A stretch of 64,000 nt of DNA from an uncultured Sutterella sp. (GTDB taxonomy: Bacteria > Pseudomonadota > Gammaproteobacteria > Burkholderiales > Burkholderiaceae_F), in the NCBI GenBank assembly GCA_937943605.1, contig CALEAW010000052.1:15695-79694 (forward strand). Reading direction: 5' to 3'. Position numbers and translations under genes: made by a program. Below the pieces are notes generated by a model. That model saw only the letters and a list, made by a program, of their open reading frames with translations, ran no database searches and was not told the DNA's origin. This document shows, piece by piece, positions 24,113-32,966 of this stretch (within the stretch, counting starts at the first letter, position 1; the number at the start of each line of letters is the position of its first letter).

Positions 24113-26470
24113 ATGACAAAAAGCGACCAAACCGTAACCCCCGAACCCAAGACCCGCCATATTGCTGCCCATTGGGGCATCGCAAAAGCCACCAAAGTTG
24201 ACTCAGATAATTGGGCGCTGACGCCTATCCCTGAAGATCAAAAGCCGTCACCTCGTATGGATGACTACATGACGAGTCGTCAAAACTATAAGCGCTCGCT
24301 CTATCCGAAAGTGCGTTTAGGTTACTTACGCGCATTTAGAGAAGATCGTGATCCGTTTGCTACGAAAGCCGGACGCGGTCAGGAACCCTTCGTGCGTGTG
24401 ACGTGGAATGAAGCGATCAAGATTGCGGCCAAGGCTATTAATCACACCTATGACAATTACGGACCGTCTGCCGTCTGGGGTCGTTCTTACGGTTGGAAAA
24501 ACACGGGCGAAGTGCATAACCCCATTGCTCTTTTGCGCCGATTACTGATGTTGCGTGGTGGCTTTGTCCAGACTTTTAATTCTTATTCAACGGCAGCGAT
24601 TGGTGGGATTCAAAAGGTGATTGTCGGGATGGCTGACCCAGAAGTCCCACACATTCAAGACGTTTTAGATCACGCTCAGCGTATTGTCCTTTGGGGTGCT
24701 GATCCTATGATCAGTAACGACATCGATTGGACAACGACTCTGCATGACACAGCTAATGCTTTTGCATCAATCAAGTCCCGTTCGGATATTGAAGTCGTAG
24801 CAGTTAATCCGGTTAAGCCCGTGACCCTCACGCAAACAGGCGGTACGTGGTTAAGCGTACGTCCTGGGACCGATGCTGCTTTGGCGCTCAGTATGGTACA
24901 TACACTGTTCGTTGAAGGGCTTGCGAATCGTCAGTTCTTAGAAGCCGCTACCACGGGTTATGAGCATCTTGAAAAGTACGTTAAGGGTGAAATTGACGGC
25001 ACGGTGCGTGATGCCACATGGGCTTCATCTATTACAGGCCTCACGGCGGATCAAATCGTAACGCTAGCCATTGACCTTGCGACCCACAAGACTATGATCA
25101 TGTTGGGTTGGGGACCACAGCGCGCCAAGTATGGCGAGAGTGCCGTATGGGCGATATGGGCTTTAGCAGCTGTTTTGGGGCAAATCGGTGGTGAGGGTAC
25201 GGGTATTGGCACGCACTACCACTATTCGTCAGGGGGTGGTGCACCATCCGACTTTAAGCCTTTGGGTGGCTTGCCGACTTTTGTTCAACCCATTTTCCCC
25301 GTCAAGGATGCCCATAAGAATGCAAACCCGTTGCCGGTTGCGTCAGTGGCTGACGTCTTATTGAATCCAGGTAAAACCATTCATTGTGGTGGTACAACGC
25401 TCACGTACCCTGAGATCAAGTTGGTCTTCTGGGCTGGGGGCAATCCTTTTGCCCATCATCCTGATACGGGGCGTCTACGAGAAGCTTTTAAGCAGCCTGA
25501 TACCGTGATCGTGAGTGACGTCTTTAATACCCTCACGACTGAGATGGCGGACATTGTTTTACCGGCGTCACATCCAACGGAGCGCGCCGATATTGCTGGA
25601 ATCGGTACCTACGACTCACGCGGTATCGTGCGTAGTCAAGCGCTCTTTAAGCCCTATGGTGATTCGCTCAACGACTATGACCTCTTTGCCTCTTTAGCTG
25701 ATGCGATGGGTTTTAAAAAGGCATTCACTGAAGGTCTGACGGCCGATCAGTGGGCTGAGCGACTCTACACGCAAACGGTTAAGCAAAATGAAGCGGTGGC
25801 AACGGCCTCTAACTTTAAATATCCGTCCTGGGAAACCTTGAACGAAAAAGCGTTGGTCTTTTATCCGACATCGACCAAGGCGAAGGTCACAGCCTTGCAA
25901 GCTTTCGCGCGCGATCCAAATGGACACCCGTTACCCACCGAAACCGGGCGCATCATGTTGACATCCGACAAGGTCGCTCAAGCTCACTTAAAGGACTGCC
26001 CTGGCTACCCAGCATATTTAGGTGAAGCCACAAAGCCAAAAACCTTCCAGTTGATTAGTCCGAAGTCTAGCGCACGCTTACATAGCCAATTGGATCAAGA
26101 AACGCGTTTAGCTTTTAATGTCGCGAAGTGTGAACCTGTCTGGATTCATCCGACGGACGCCAAAGATGTTAACGTCTCAACGGGCGACTTGGTGAAAGTC
26201 TCGACCAAAGTAGGTTCGGCTGTGGCAGGCGTTGTCGTTACAGAAGATGTGCAGCCTGGCGTTCTCGTACTACGCCATGGCGCATGGGCTGAGATTATTG
26301 TTGACGGAGAGCGTCCCGATGGTATTCTCAGACTCACTTGTCAGCATGGTGCAGCGAACGTCTTGTTGCCTGACGAGCCGACTTCAGGATGGACCTATGG
26401 CAACATTGCATCGACTCGAGACGTCACAATCACGAAGTGGGAGCGCCCGAAAGAACCATGGGAAATCTAA
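24113..26470 (+). CDS. bisC: Molybdopterin-dependent sulfoxide/N-oxide reductase (BisC/TorA family), cytosolic
   Basis: A 785-residue bis-molybdopterin enzyme of the DMSO/TMAO/biotin-sulfoxide reductase family. Signature segments are HIAAHWGIAKA at the start, GRSYGWKNTGEVHNPIALLRRL, NSYSTAAIGG (the Ser that ligates molybdenum in this family), MLGWGPQRAKYGE, FWAGGNPFAHHPDT, and ADIVLPASHPTERADI. There is no Fe-S cysteine motif and no twin-arginine signal, so it should work in the cytoplasm, as BisC does. BisC reduces biotin sulfoxide and free methionine-S-sulfoxide. Its position behind a MetQ-like binding protein would suit methionine sulfoxide recovery. It could also be a TMAO reductase variant. 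Confidence 0.85.
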   Translation: MTKSDQTVTPEPKTRHIAAHWGIAKATKVDSDNWALTPIPEDQKPSPRMDDYMTSRQNYKRSLYPKVRLGYLRAFREDRDPFATKAGRGQEPFVRVTWNEAIKIAAKAINHTYDNYGPSAVWGRSYGWKNTGEVHNPIALLRRLLMLRGGFVQTFNSYSTAAIGGIQKVIVGMADPEVPHIQDVLDHAQRIVLWGADPMISNDIDWTTTLHDTANAFASIKSRSDIEVVAVNPVKPVTLTQTGGTWLSVRPGTDAALALSMVHTLFVEGLANRQFLEAATTGYEHLEKYVKGEIDGTVRDATWASSITGLTADQIVTLAIDLATHKTMIMLGWGPQRAKYGESAVWAIWALAAVLGQIGGEGTGIGTHYHYSSGGGAPSDFKPLGGLPTFVQPIFPVKDAHKNANPLPVASVADVLLNPGKTIHCGGTTLTYPEIKLVFWAGGNPFAHHPDTGRLREAFKQPDTVIVSDVFNTLTTEMADIVLPASHPTERADIAGIGTYDSRGIVRSQALFKPYGDSLNDYDLFASLADAMGFKKAFTEGLTADQWAERLYTQTVKQNEAVATASNFKYPSWETLNEKALVFYPTSTKAKVTALQAFARDPNGHPLPTETGRIMLTSDKVAQAHLKDCPGYPAYLGEATKPKTFQLISPKSSARLHSQLDQETRLAFNVAKCEPVWIHPTDAKDVNVSTGDLVKVSTKVGSAVAGVVVTEDVQPGVLVLRHGAWAEIIVDGERPDGILRLTCQHGAANVLLPDEPTSGWTYGNIASTRDVTITKWERPKEPWEI

Positions 26471-26552
26471 CCGTGTGACACGTCCGTGACAAACCGTTTA
26501 ACGGTCAGTGTGTGGTAAAAGCGCTCTCATAAGCGAGCCATAAGACTTACAT

Positions 26553-26598
26553 AAAAGGGCAGGGTAGAGGTTGTAGAGGCATCTATCTTGCCTTTTTT
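26553..26598 (+). terminator. Intrinsic terminator after the reductase gene
   Basis: A 16-bp stem including three G-T pairs (AAAAGGGCAGGGTAGA with TCTATCTTGCCTTTTT) ending in six T. Confidence 0.8.
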
Positions 26599-26865
26599 GA
26601 TGTTTAAAACGCCGCTTAAGGAGGCAAATTGTCATTTGAGGGGCTTAAAACAGACAAAATATTAAATTTTTATTAAGGCCGCATCATCTTTAAGCACAGA
26701 AAAAATGATTGCTCGATAGGCGTTTTATCAGTGATATGTAGCATAGGATTTTTTGCGACTTACGGTGCAACCTTATTTTGATGTTGTCACCTTACAAATT
26801 TCCTTCAGGGTTATTACGGATCAGGTAGAATCTCTACTATCGCTGTAACGCTTCAATACAGCATT
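26599..26865. promoter_or_regulatory. AT-rich intergenic region before the ADP-ribosylglycohydrolase gene
   Basis: No reading frame is supported here. It presumably contains the promoter of the next gene; I cannot place it confidently. Confidence 0.35.
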
Positions 26866-27780
26866 ATGGAGAAACGTCTTAATATGTCACATTTGCTTGC
26901 CGGGGTTGTTGGGAGTGCTGTTGGTGATGCCCTAGGCGTCCCATACGACGGTCGAAAGCGCGATACGTTCGTTTGTGAAGAGATGGTGCCTTTAGAAAAG
27001 CGCACTCTTCCCATTGGCTTTTGGTCGGACGACACGTCGATGATGCTTGCAGAACTCGATAGTTTGGGCGAGATGGGTAAATTTGACCCCGATGACGTGA
27101 TGTCACGTTTTGCGCAGTGGATTTATGAAGGTCGCTATACGCCCTTAGGAACTGCCTATGGTGTGGGACGTACAACCTCGATGGCAGTCTCGCGTTATCG
27201 CTCAGGAACCCCAGCTGACCTTTGTGGTGGTCGCGATATTTTGGATAACGGTAGTGGTGCCTTGATGCGCATACTCCCTTATGCGCTCTTAAAGGATCCT
27301 AATCGTCATAACATCATTGACGAAGCTGGATCGTTGACTCATGCCCATCAAATCAGTCGTCAGGTGTGTCGCATCTATTCATACTTTGTTGATGAGCTCC
27401 TCAAAGGCTTAAGCCCCAAAGAAGCCCTTGAACAGGTCTTGATGCACGATACCTATGACGTGCCTGAATATTACATGCAGCGCTTCCAGACGCTCCCACA
27501 CATGGCCCGCGTCTCTGTCCCTAATTCTGGTTTTGCCCCTGACCTCTTACAAGGGGCTATTTGGTCACTGATTCACTCAGACAACTATGCGGATGCCGTG
27601 TTGACTGCTGTGAACTTAGGTGGCGACACCGATACGCTCGGCTCTGTCACCGGCGGACTCGCGGGCATCATCTATGGTGTCGGTGGCGCAACAGGGGTAC
27701 CTACCGCCTGGTCGCATGCGTTAGCGCGCTTTGAGTACATCGTCAACTTGTGTGAAGAGAACGATGCTCTGATGCGTTAA
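26866..27780 (+). CDS. ADP-ribosylglycohydrolase (DraG/ARH family)
   Basis: Removes ADP-ribose from proteins, nucleic acids or small molecules, using two magnesium ions. All family blocks are present: GSAVGDALGVPYDGR at the start, GFWSDDTSMML (metal-binding D-D-T), DNGSGALMRILPYAL, LTHAHQISRQVCRIY, and VNLGGDTDTLGSVTGGLAG (the second metal-binding D-T-D-T). Length (about 300) is normal. ATG codons at 26866 and 26884 are both in frame; GGAG overlaps the first, making the second (starting MSHLLAGVVGSAVGDALG) quite possible. It is a single gene with its own terminator. I see no ADP-ribosyltransferase nearby. Confidence 0.92.
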   Translation: MEKRLNMSHLLAGVVGSAVGDALGVPYDGRKRDTFVCEEMVPLEKRTLPIGFWSDDTSMMLAELDSLGEMGKFDPDDVMSRFAQWIYEGRYTPLGTAYGVGRTTSMAVSRYRSGTPADLCGGRDILDNGSGALMRILPYALLKDPNRHNIIDEAGSLTHAHQISRQVCRIYSYFVDELLKGLSPKEALEQVLMHDTYDVPEYYMQRFQTLPHMARVSVPNSGFAPDLLQGAIWSLIHSDNYADAVLTAVNLGGDTDTLGSVTGGLAGIIYGVGGATGVPTAWSHALARFEYIVNLCEENDALMR

Positions 27781-27807
27781 CGTCGTCCAAAATTTGCCTC
27801 AAACAAC

Positions 27808-27842
27808 AAAAGCAGTACTTCGAAAGAGTGCTGCTTTTTTTT
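27808..27842 (+). terminator. Intrinsic terminator
   Basis: AGCAGTACT/AGTGCTGCT stem with a TCGAAAG loop and eight or more T; placed 30 bases after the ADP-ribosylglycohydrolase stop. Confidence 0.9.
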
Positions 27843-28013
27843 ATTACATTCACAGTGAACGACAGGGGCGCTGACGTTCGCACTACCATAAACAAGCGTT
27901 CAAATGTTGAATGGAACGCACAAACCTTTCTTAAAACTTGATTTCTTAATAACATTAATCAAGTTTAATGCTTATAAATATCAGATAATAAGACCTAATT
28001 CTACGTAGTTAGA

Positions 28014-28181
28014 ATGGTGTCATTCAAACGCGATAATAAAGTTAATCTAGCCGAAGAATTAGGATATTCAAAAGCACGTGCCGCTTTAACAAATCACGTT
28101 GTTCGATCGAAAAGCGCTCGAAACGACTGCCGCTCTGATCAAAAATGCCTATCAATAGATAGAACCTATGGTGATCGATAG
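28014..28181 (+). pseudogene. Short frame resembling a fragment of a BRO-N/antirepressor domain
   Basis: The 55-codon frame reads KVNLAEELGYSKARAALTNHV near its start, like the BRO-N motif (A-x-x-L-G-Y-x-x-x-x-x-A-I-x-x-H-V) of phage antirepressors. The remainder, which should be over 80 residues, is lost. It has no ribosome site of note. I treat it as a degraded phage-type fragment in an otherwise gene-free 570-base gap. Confidence 0.35.
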
Positions 28182-28416
28182 ACATAGACTATTAATATCA
28201 AATAATGGTATAGGAAACGGTGAAACGAGATTGGATGACGGATAAGAGGAACCCCTATACACTAAAAAACGCCAGCGCAGCAGATGTTTGTGGTACACGA
28301 ATGTGTTATTTGAATAAAGTTTGTTCTAGATCAATAGGCGTTCACAAGACATTTGCAAAAAAATCTCGGATTAATAAAATTCATACCTCTTATGATTAAC
28401 CTATACTCACGTAGTT

Positions 28417-29019
28417 ATGACCAACAAAAATCAGCCAGATAACTTCTATTCAAAACTTAGAATTCTTACTGATGAACTTAGGAAGGCAGACTTTTTCCAT
28501 CCGCGTTTGCTTCAGGATCTAGCGATCCTGCTTCTTCTAAGGTTGCTTAGTCATTACAGTGGCGCTTGCCGAGTTGTACGTGCAATGAAGGATGAACATA
28601 TCGCTCGCCTGATCGTCGCGATTGTGGATGAGAAAACTACGGTTGGAGTACCGCCGTTCAGCGAACCTTTTACTGAAGCTTTATCAATTAACCATGGCCA
28701 ATCAGCTGACAACCGCAAGACGATTTCGCGCGAGGATTATCTAAGTCAATCGAAAGAAATTCCGATCGAAATGCGCCTGCAGAAGATTAATCGTTGTCGA
28801 ATTTCTTTTGTTTTAGACGATGACTTGAAGCGCATACTCGTCGCCAAAAAACATAACAACTTCTCCAAAGAAAATGAAATCGGACACGTTCCTAATGATG
28901 AAATCATCGAACGATTCTGTTCGAAGCCAAAGAAAACGAAGAAACTTCTGAAACAGCTTCACATGGAAAGCATTCTCGACGACGATCCAGCCGCATCAAA
29001 ACCTAACCCCTTCGACTAA
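28417..29019 (+). CDS. Hypothetical 200-residue protein
   Basis: Not recognised. It has no signal peptide; a short hydrophobic leucine-rich helix (DLAILLLLRLLSHYSG) lies near residue 45, and the rest is polar, basic and apparently helical, ending in an Asp/Pro-rich tail. Preceded by a plausible -10 (TATACT) just upstream and by very AT-rich DNA, and followed by a strong bidirectional terminator. Neighbouring phage-like debris suggests it could be an acquired gene. Confidence 0.6.
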   Translation: MTNKNQPDNFYSKLRILTDELRKADFFHPRLLQDLAILLLLRLLSHYSGACRVVRAMKDEHIARLIVAIVDEKTTVGVPPFSEPFTEALSINHGQSADNRKTISREDYLSQSKEIPIEMRLQKINRCRISFVLDDDLKRILVAKKHNNFSKENEIGHVPNDEIIERFCSKPKKTKKLLKQLHMESILDDDPAASKPNPFD

Positions 29020-29034
29020 ACCGCAAAAATAAAA

Positions 29035-29070
29035 AAACACGCCGATCACTACTTCGTGGTCGGCGTGTTT
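29035..29070. terminator. Bidirectional intrinsic terminator
   Basis: A 15-bp stem AAACACGCCGATCAC/GTGGTCGGCGTGTTT flanked by A-run and T-rich sequence. It serves the plus-strand hypothetical gene and the convergent minus-strand SDR gene. Confidence 0.9.
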
Positions 29071-29079
29071 AAATTTCAA

Positions 29080-29880
29080 CTACTTATTGTCAGGCTGTTC
29101 GGCTTTAGCCTTATCCGCTAAGCGTGGCTTTTGTTTACGGTTCGCCACGATGCGATCCCACAACCAGTTGGGTGCAATACGCATCACCTTGGCCAATAAC
29201 CCCATCTGCCAGGGGAGGGTCTTATAAGATGCATCCGAATCAATGGTCTTCACAGCCTGCGCTGCAAACTCATCGGGCGTTAAAACAAACGGCATCTTGT
29301 AAGGATTGGCGCTGGTTAACGGCGTACGCACGAACCCTGGACTAATCGTCTGAACCTTGATGCCCGTCTTACGTAAACCAACACGCAAGCTTTCGTTATA
29401 GGTAATCACTGCGGACTTGCTCGCACCATAGGCTTCAGAGCCAGGCAAGCCACGAATGCCGGAGACACTCGCAATACCGACGAGCTTACCGCGGCCGCGC
29501 TTCGTCATAGGACCAATAAAGCCATGGAACGTATAGACCATCGCGAAGACGTTCGTCTGGTAAATCATTTCCATGACGTCTAAGTCTTCATAGAATTCGG
29601 TCTTCATGCCGTGCGAAATACCGGCATTGGCAATGACGATATCTGCGCCACCCGAGAGCGCTTCAAACTTTTCAGCGGCAGCCAAAATCTGTTCACGCTT
29701 CGTGACGTCAGCAGGGAGCGCATGATAGCGAGACTTGTCGCCTGGGAGCGTATCAATCAAGGCCTGAAGTTTTTCAGGATTACGTGCCACAAGGCCAAGC
29801 ACGTCACCGCGAGCGGCATACTGTCGAGCAAGCGCAGCGCCGATACCGCTAGACGCACCCGTAATGAATACGTTGGACAT
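29080..29880 (-). CDS. Short-chain dehydrogenase/reductase (SDR)
   Basis: Classical SDR oxidoreductase with a Rossmann fold: TGASSGIGAALARQYA (dinucleotide binding), DVTKREQI, NAGISHG, and catalytic S...YGASK (SVSGIRGLPGSEAYGASKSAV). The arginine in VARNP after strand 2 suggests NADP preference, which is an inference. The C terminus is a basic extension with FVLTPDEFAAQAVKTI that resembles bacterial SDRs of the YqjQ/DltE type. Substrate is unknown. Its gene converges with the hypothetical gene through a shared terminator. Confidence 0.92.
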   Translation of the reverse strand: MSNVFITGASSGIGAALARQYAARGDVLGLVARNPEKLQALIDTLPGDKSRYHALPADVTKREQILAAAEKFEALSGGADIVIANAGISHGMKTEFYEDLDVMEMIYQTNVFAMVYTFHGFIGPMTKRGRGKLVGIASVSGIRGLPGSEAYGASKSAVITYNESLRVGLRKTGIKVQTISPGFVRTPLTSANPYKMPFVLTPDEFAAQAVKTIDSDASYKTLPWQMGLLAKVMRIAPNWLWDRIVANRKQKPRLADKAKAEQPDNK

Positions 29881-30352
29881 GGAGTGTTTCGTCCTTTGTT
29901 GTCAATTTAATTGGCGTTAAGTGTACACCACGATTTTTGAATTTTAAAACGTTAGGCGGCTCATTTGCGTCTTTGGTAGCTTCATGTTGGATTTAAGACG
30001 GATTGACGAAGGCTTAGCGAAACCTTTGGTGAAGGTTCACTGATATGTGAAAAGGGTTGATCAGGCTTACGGTAAATGAGGAACTAAGAGGACAGAGTAG
30101 AGCGGTAAATAGTGCCTCAGGAACACGGGCAATTTAAAATCGACTCGACCCCAAGGCGCTTTTACGTCATAATTAGAGAATGCTGTAGAAACACGACGAA
30201 ACCACGACTCTATGAGGCAAATCATCGAATTGTAAAGCGAGCTTATAAAGCCGATTCTCGTCATGATTTGGCGTGATTACCGTATGCAATGCCAAGCAAA
30301 AAATGATGGCGAGGTCTATGATGTGCGTCGCCGAATAGAGGTTGATTGTATT
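29881..30352. other. Intergenic stretch without supported genes
   Basis: Holds the SDR promoter side. A 65-codon minus frame at 30067-30264 exists, but it lacks a ribosome site and resembles nothing I know. Confidence 0.4.
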
Positions 30353-30508
30353 GACTAAACCTCCTTGAGGTTACAGTCAAGGAGAGTGTTTAGTCGTTTA
30401 CTTTGAGTATCGCTGTCGCCTTCAAGCGATGTTCGGCTTATGTTCTGATGAACATAATTTTCGGAGCAATCGGTCTTTGTTTTGGGGTGATCGATTGCTC
30501 TTTTTTTT
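30353..30508 (+). ncRNA. Candidate small RNA with three hairpins and its own terminator
   Basis: The region folds as: GACTAAAC-CTCCTTGA-loop-TCAAGGAG-(AGT)-GTTTAGTC (30353-30395, 16 bp with one bulge); TTATGTTC-TGAT-GAACATAA (30438-30457, perfect 8 bp); and GAGCAATCG/CGATTGCTC (30464-30500) followed by eight T (30501-30508). No gene follows in the same direction, because the next gene is convergent, so the terminator has no coding transcript to end. It has no similarity I can recognise to 6S, tmRNA, SRP or RNase P RNA. Confidence 0.6.
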
Positions 30509-30556
30509 AAACGCACTTGTGACAAGGGTAGATGTTCTTGTTGGCTGGCACGCTTA

Positions 30557-30826
30557 TTACCGATCCACCAACCGAACCTCAATCTTCTTGCCTACCGCCC
30601 TGGCATACGCCTTCAACACGCGTATCTCTGGATAGTCTCCGCGTGCCCAGCGCTTCTCGATTTCGGCGACGTCCTCTTCAGTCAACCCCATACGCTCTGC
30701 GACATCTGCTTGTGTGAGCCCGGCACTCATTCGGGCTTCTGTAATACGCATCAAACGTTGAATCACCATTTGCGTATTACGATGAAGTGTCATCAAGGCT
30801 CGGTCGAGTTCGTCGTCTTGATGCAT
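30557..30826 (-). CDS. XRE-family helix-turn-helix protein
   Basis: An 89-residue DNA-binding protein. RITEARMSAGLTQADVAERMGLTEEDVAEIEKRWARG is a standard Cro/C1-type helix-turn-helix, followed by YPEIRVLKAYARAVGKKIEVRLV, the end of such single-domain regulators. This form often acts as an antitoxin-type repressor, but no toxin is next to it. Its ATG overlaps the stop codon of the TetR gene by one base, so the two regulators are co-translated. Confidence 0.85.
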   Translation of the reverse strand: MHQDDELDRALMTLHRNTQMVIQRLMRITEARMSAGLTQADVAERMGLTEEDVAEIEKRWARGDYPEIRVLKAYARAVGKKIEVRLVDR

Positions 30827-31473
30827 CAGAACATTCCCATAAAGAGGTTACCCATCGGAGGCACATCGGCGCGCTTTTCGATATAGGCCATAAAGACGTC
30901 AGTCGCTAAAGCCGCATCCTCTTCGATTTCGATCTTATTAGGTGTCTCCACCATGGCAATCGCCTTAAAGTACGCACGGTGCTTCAAAGATTCGACATAA
31001 AGTGCTGCCAAACGCTTGGCTTCTTCACCCTTAATTTCGGTGTGACGCTCTAAGATCTGCGCGACGTAGTCGTAGCTTTTCGCAACACCCCCTTCAAAGA
31101 ACATCTTCGAAAGTAATGGGCATCGTGACGCTTTGCCTAAGACCAGACGACACAAAGCCGCTGCATTGGGTTCACAAAAAGCTGTCAAATACGCAAAGCC
31201 AAAGACATACAGTTGATCACGCAAGTTCTTGCGCGTTTCAAACTGCAGTTCTGTGGCTTCAAACATGCGCGTGATGAGCAACTCAAGCGCTGCTGCAAAC
31301 AAACCTTCTTTATTTTTAAAGGTCTGATAGACCGTCGTATAAGAGCCGCCCGATTCTTTAATAATGTCGGGGATGCTGGTGTCGTCATACCCTTTTTCTG
31401 CGAAAAGGCGCATGGCGGCTTCAATAATCGCCTCACGGCGGGCATTCCCTCGGGCTTGTGTACGTCGCAACAT
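30826..31473 (-). CDS. TetR/AcrR-family transcriptional regulator
   Basis: A 215-residue one-component regulator. The amino-terminal helix-turn-helix is typical: REAIIEAAMRLFAEKGYDDTSIPDIIKESGGSYTTVYQTFKNKEGLF. The rest is helical ligand-binding/dimerisation domain with a cysteine (AALCRLVLGKAS) found in related TetR proteins that control multidrug pumps. The frame is open to 31572, but the ATG at 31473 is preceded by AAGGAA and gives the normal TetR start. No efflux pump genes are adjacent, so the target is unknown. Confidence 0.92.
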   Translation of the reverse strand: MLRRTQARGNARREAIIEAAMRLFAEKGYDDTSIPDIIKESGGSYTTVYQTFKNKEGLFAAALELLITRMFEATELQFETRKNLRDQLYVFGFAYLTAFCEPNAAALCRLVLGKASRCPLLSKMFFEGGVAKSYDYVAQILERHTEIKGEEAKRLAALYVESLKHRAYFKAIAMVETPNKIEIEEDAALATDVFMAYIEKRADVPPMGNLFMGMF

Positions 31474-31691
31474 GTCAAAAGGTTCCTTTAGATTGATGCC
31501 TGAAATTATAGCGAACGGTGCGTCAATCCAAAACAAAAGACTACAGCCAAAGCGTTTGCCGGTAGGTAGCAACTAAGGTCTATGTATTAGCTCATGAATT
31601 AGAGGCCTATAAACGGATGCAAACCGAAATAAACGCGCTAAACTATGCGCTTTCACCTTTATCAACGCCAACAATAAGAAGGATAAAAACG

Positions 31692-31997
31692 ATGATACAA
31701 AAATTCGGCACGTTGCTTTGGCTCTCAGGCTCATTGATGGTGGCCTGGGCGCTTTCGGTTTCAGTCTCCATGATGTTTGACTGGTCAGTCCCTGAAGCGC
31801 AAGAGACCTTCCGTCAAGGACTCTTCATTTTTGCCGCCGTGGTGGTCTTTGGCTTCATCTTTAGAGCCAAATTAAAGAAAGAAGGCGTCATTGAGCGCGC
31901 GATTACTTATGTGGTTATTCCAGCGGCAGGTTTAGTGTTGGCGGTCTACGGTTGGTGCCAACAGTTTGCCCCGAGCGTCATTGCGTCGCTTCAGTAA
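31692..31997 (+). CDS. Small three-helix membrane protein
   Basis: A 101-residue protein with three hydrophobic helices (LLWLSGSLMVAWALSVSVSMMF, GLFIFAAVVVFGFIF, ITYVVIPAAGLVLAVYGW). I do not recognise the family. The ATG at 31692 has AAGGA eight bases upstream, so the longer frame starting at 31617 is unlikely. It is divergent from the TetR gene, which could be its regulator, although the 218 bases between show no obvious palindromic operator. Confidence 0.75.
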   Translation: MIQKFGTLLWLSGSLMVAWALSVSVSMMFDWSVPEAQETFRQGLFIFAAVVVFGFIFRAKLKKEGVIERAITYVVIPAAGLVLAVYGWCQQFAPSVIASLQ

Positions 31998-32028
31998 AGT
32001 TACGCAAACCATCGGATCAAAATCTACA

Positions 32029-32072
32029 ACGAGGTGTGACCTGTCGTTGACGTCAGGCTACCTCGTTTTTTA
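32029..32072 (+). terminator. Intrinsic terminator
   Basis: Stem ACGAGGT...CCTG with CAGG..ACCTCGT (small internal bulge), ending in TTTTTT; 32 bases after the small membrane protein gene. Confidence 0.8.
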
Positions 32073-32476
32073 TTGCCCATGTTATACGTAAGGGTTGCGA
32101 CCTACCCATTTGGTAGTAGAGGCTTGTTCAGGATTAACTATTTAAGACGTTCGGGTTTTTAGTTAAACGTAATTCCTACGCGTCAAACGCGATAGCATCC
32201 CTCAAACAGACCGAATTCTCACATTGATTGTCGTTTTTTTGATATAAAACAAAGAATCCGCCATTTTTCTCAACCTTTCGGACCTATTACTAATGTACAA
32301 ACGTCACTAATTTTGTAATATTGATACGTCTCAAGTGTTAAAGCCCTTAACCTAAAAGGTGATCTTCAAGTCAACAGTGATGCGCGCTTGAAGATCGTTC
32401 TAGCGAACTTCAGATTCTGAGCGATAACCTCAATCCGGACTTAAGCCCTAAGGTCGAACGCGGTAATAAACGTGAG
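32073..32476. other. Intergenic region with nothing firmly recognised
   Basis: AT-rich first half. The frame of the following antidote-like gene is open back to about 32378 but has no plausible start there. Confidence 0.35.
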
Positions 32477-32911
32477 ATGAAAGCTGCCTTATCGATCTCT
32501 TCACGATATTGTCGATTTTGGCGTCCGAAACCCCATGCCAAAGAAGTACACAAAATGATCTCAATTGACGCTCCCAGAAAACACGTACCGAAACGCCAGC
32601 TTTCGACCAAGAAGCGTGCGCATATGATTTCCACGGCTTGTAATTCTGGCAAGTCTGGTCGTATCGCAAGCGCCATCGGCGAAGCTTTGCGTGAACAAGG
32701 TATGACGAAGATGTCGGGTAAAACCGGTATCGGTCGTGCAGTGCTTTACCGCTCCTTCGGTGAACAAGGGAATCCGACCCTTCAGATCTTAACTGATGCC
32801 CTCAAGGCATTGAAGCTCAAGATCCAAGTCGTTCCCATGGATACGCCGACGAATGAACTCTTCGACGAGGAAGACGACGAGTACAAGGATAACGAAGCGG
32901 AATATCGTTAA
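32477..32911 (+). CDS. Orphan HigA-type addiction-module antidote (HTH)
   Basis: The core RIASAIGEALREQGMTKMSGKTGIGRAVLYRSFGEQGNPTLQILTDALKALKLKIQV matches putative addiction-module antidote proteins: a helix, a helix-turn-helix with L-Y-x-x-x-x-x-x-G-N-P-T, and an L-K-x-x-V strand. A second member lies in the window at 58548-58853. Here the antidote has a basic amino-terminal extension and a very acidic tail, and no HigB-like toxin precedes it. The first ATG is weakly supported; an ATG at 32553 (119 residues) is the main alternative. It might be a stand-alone repressor. Confidence 0.65.
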   Translation: MKAALSISSRYCRFWRPKPHAKEVHKMISIDAPRKHVPKRQLSTKKRAHMISTACNSGKSGRIASAIGEALREQGMTKMSGKTGIGRAVLYRSFGEQGNPTLQILTDALKALKLKIQVVPMDTPTNELFDEEDDEYKDNEAEYR

Positions 32912-32930
32912 TCATTTTTCCTCATAAAGT

Positions 32931-32966
32931 AAAACGGTCGGGATGAACGCTCGGCCGTTTTTTTTT
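32931..32966 (+). terminator. Intrinsic terminator
   Basis: AAACGGTCGGG/CTCGGCCGTTT stem followed by nine T. Confidence 0.9.

Noticed and set aside
30067..30264. A 65-codon minus-strand frame with a transposase-like impression
   Set aside because: No motif, no ribosome site and no terminal inverted repeats could be found.
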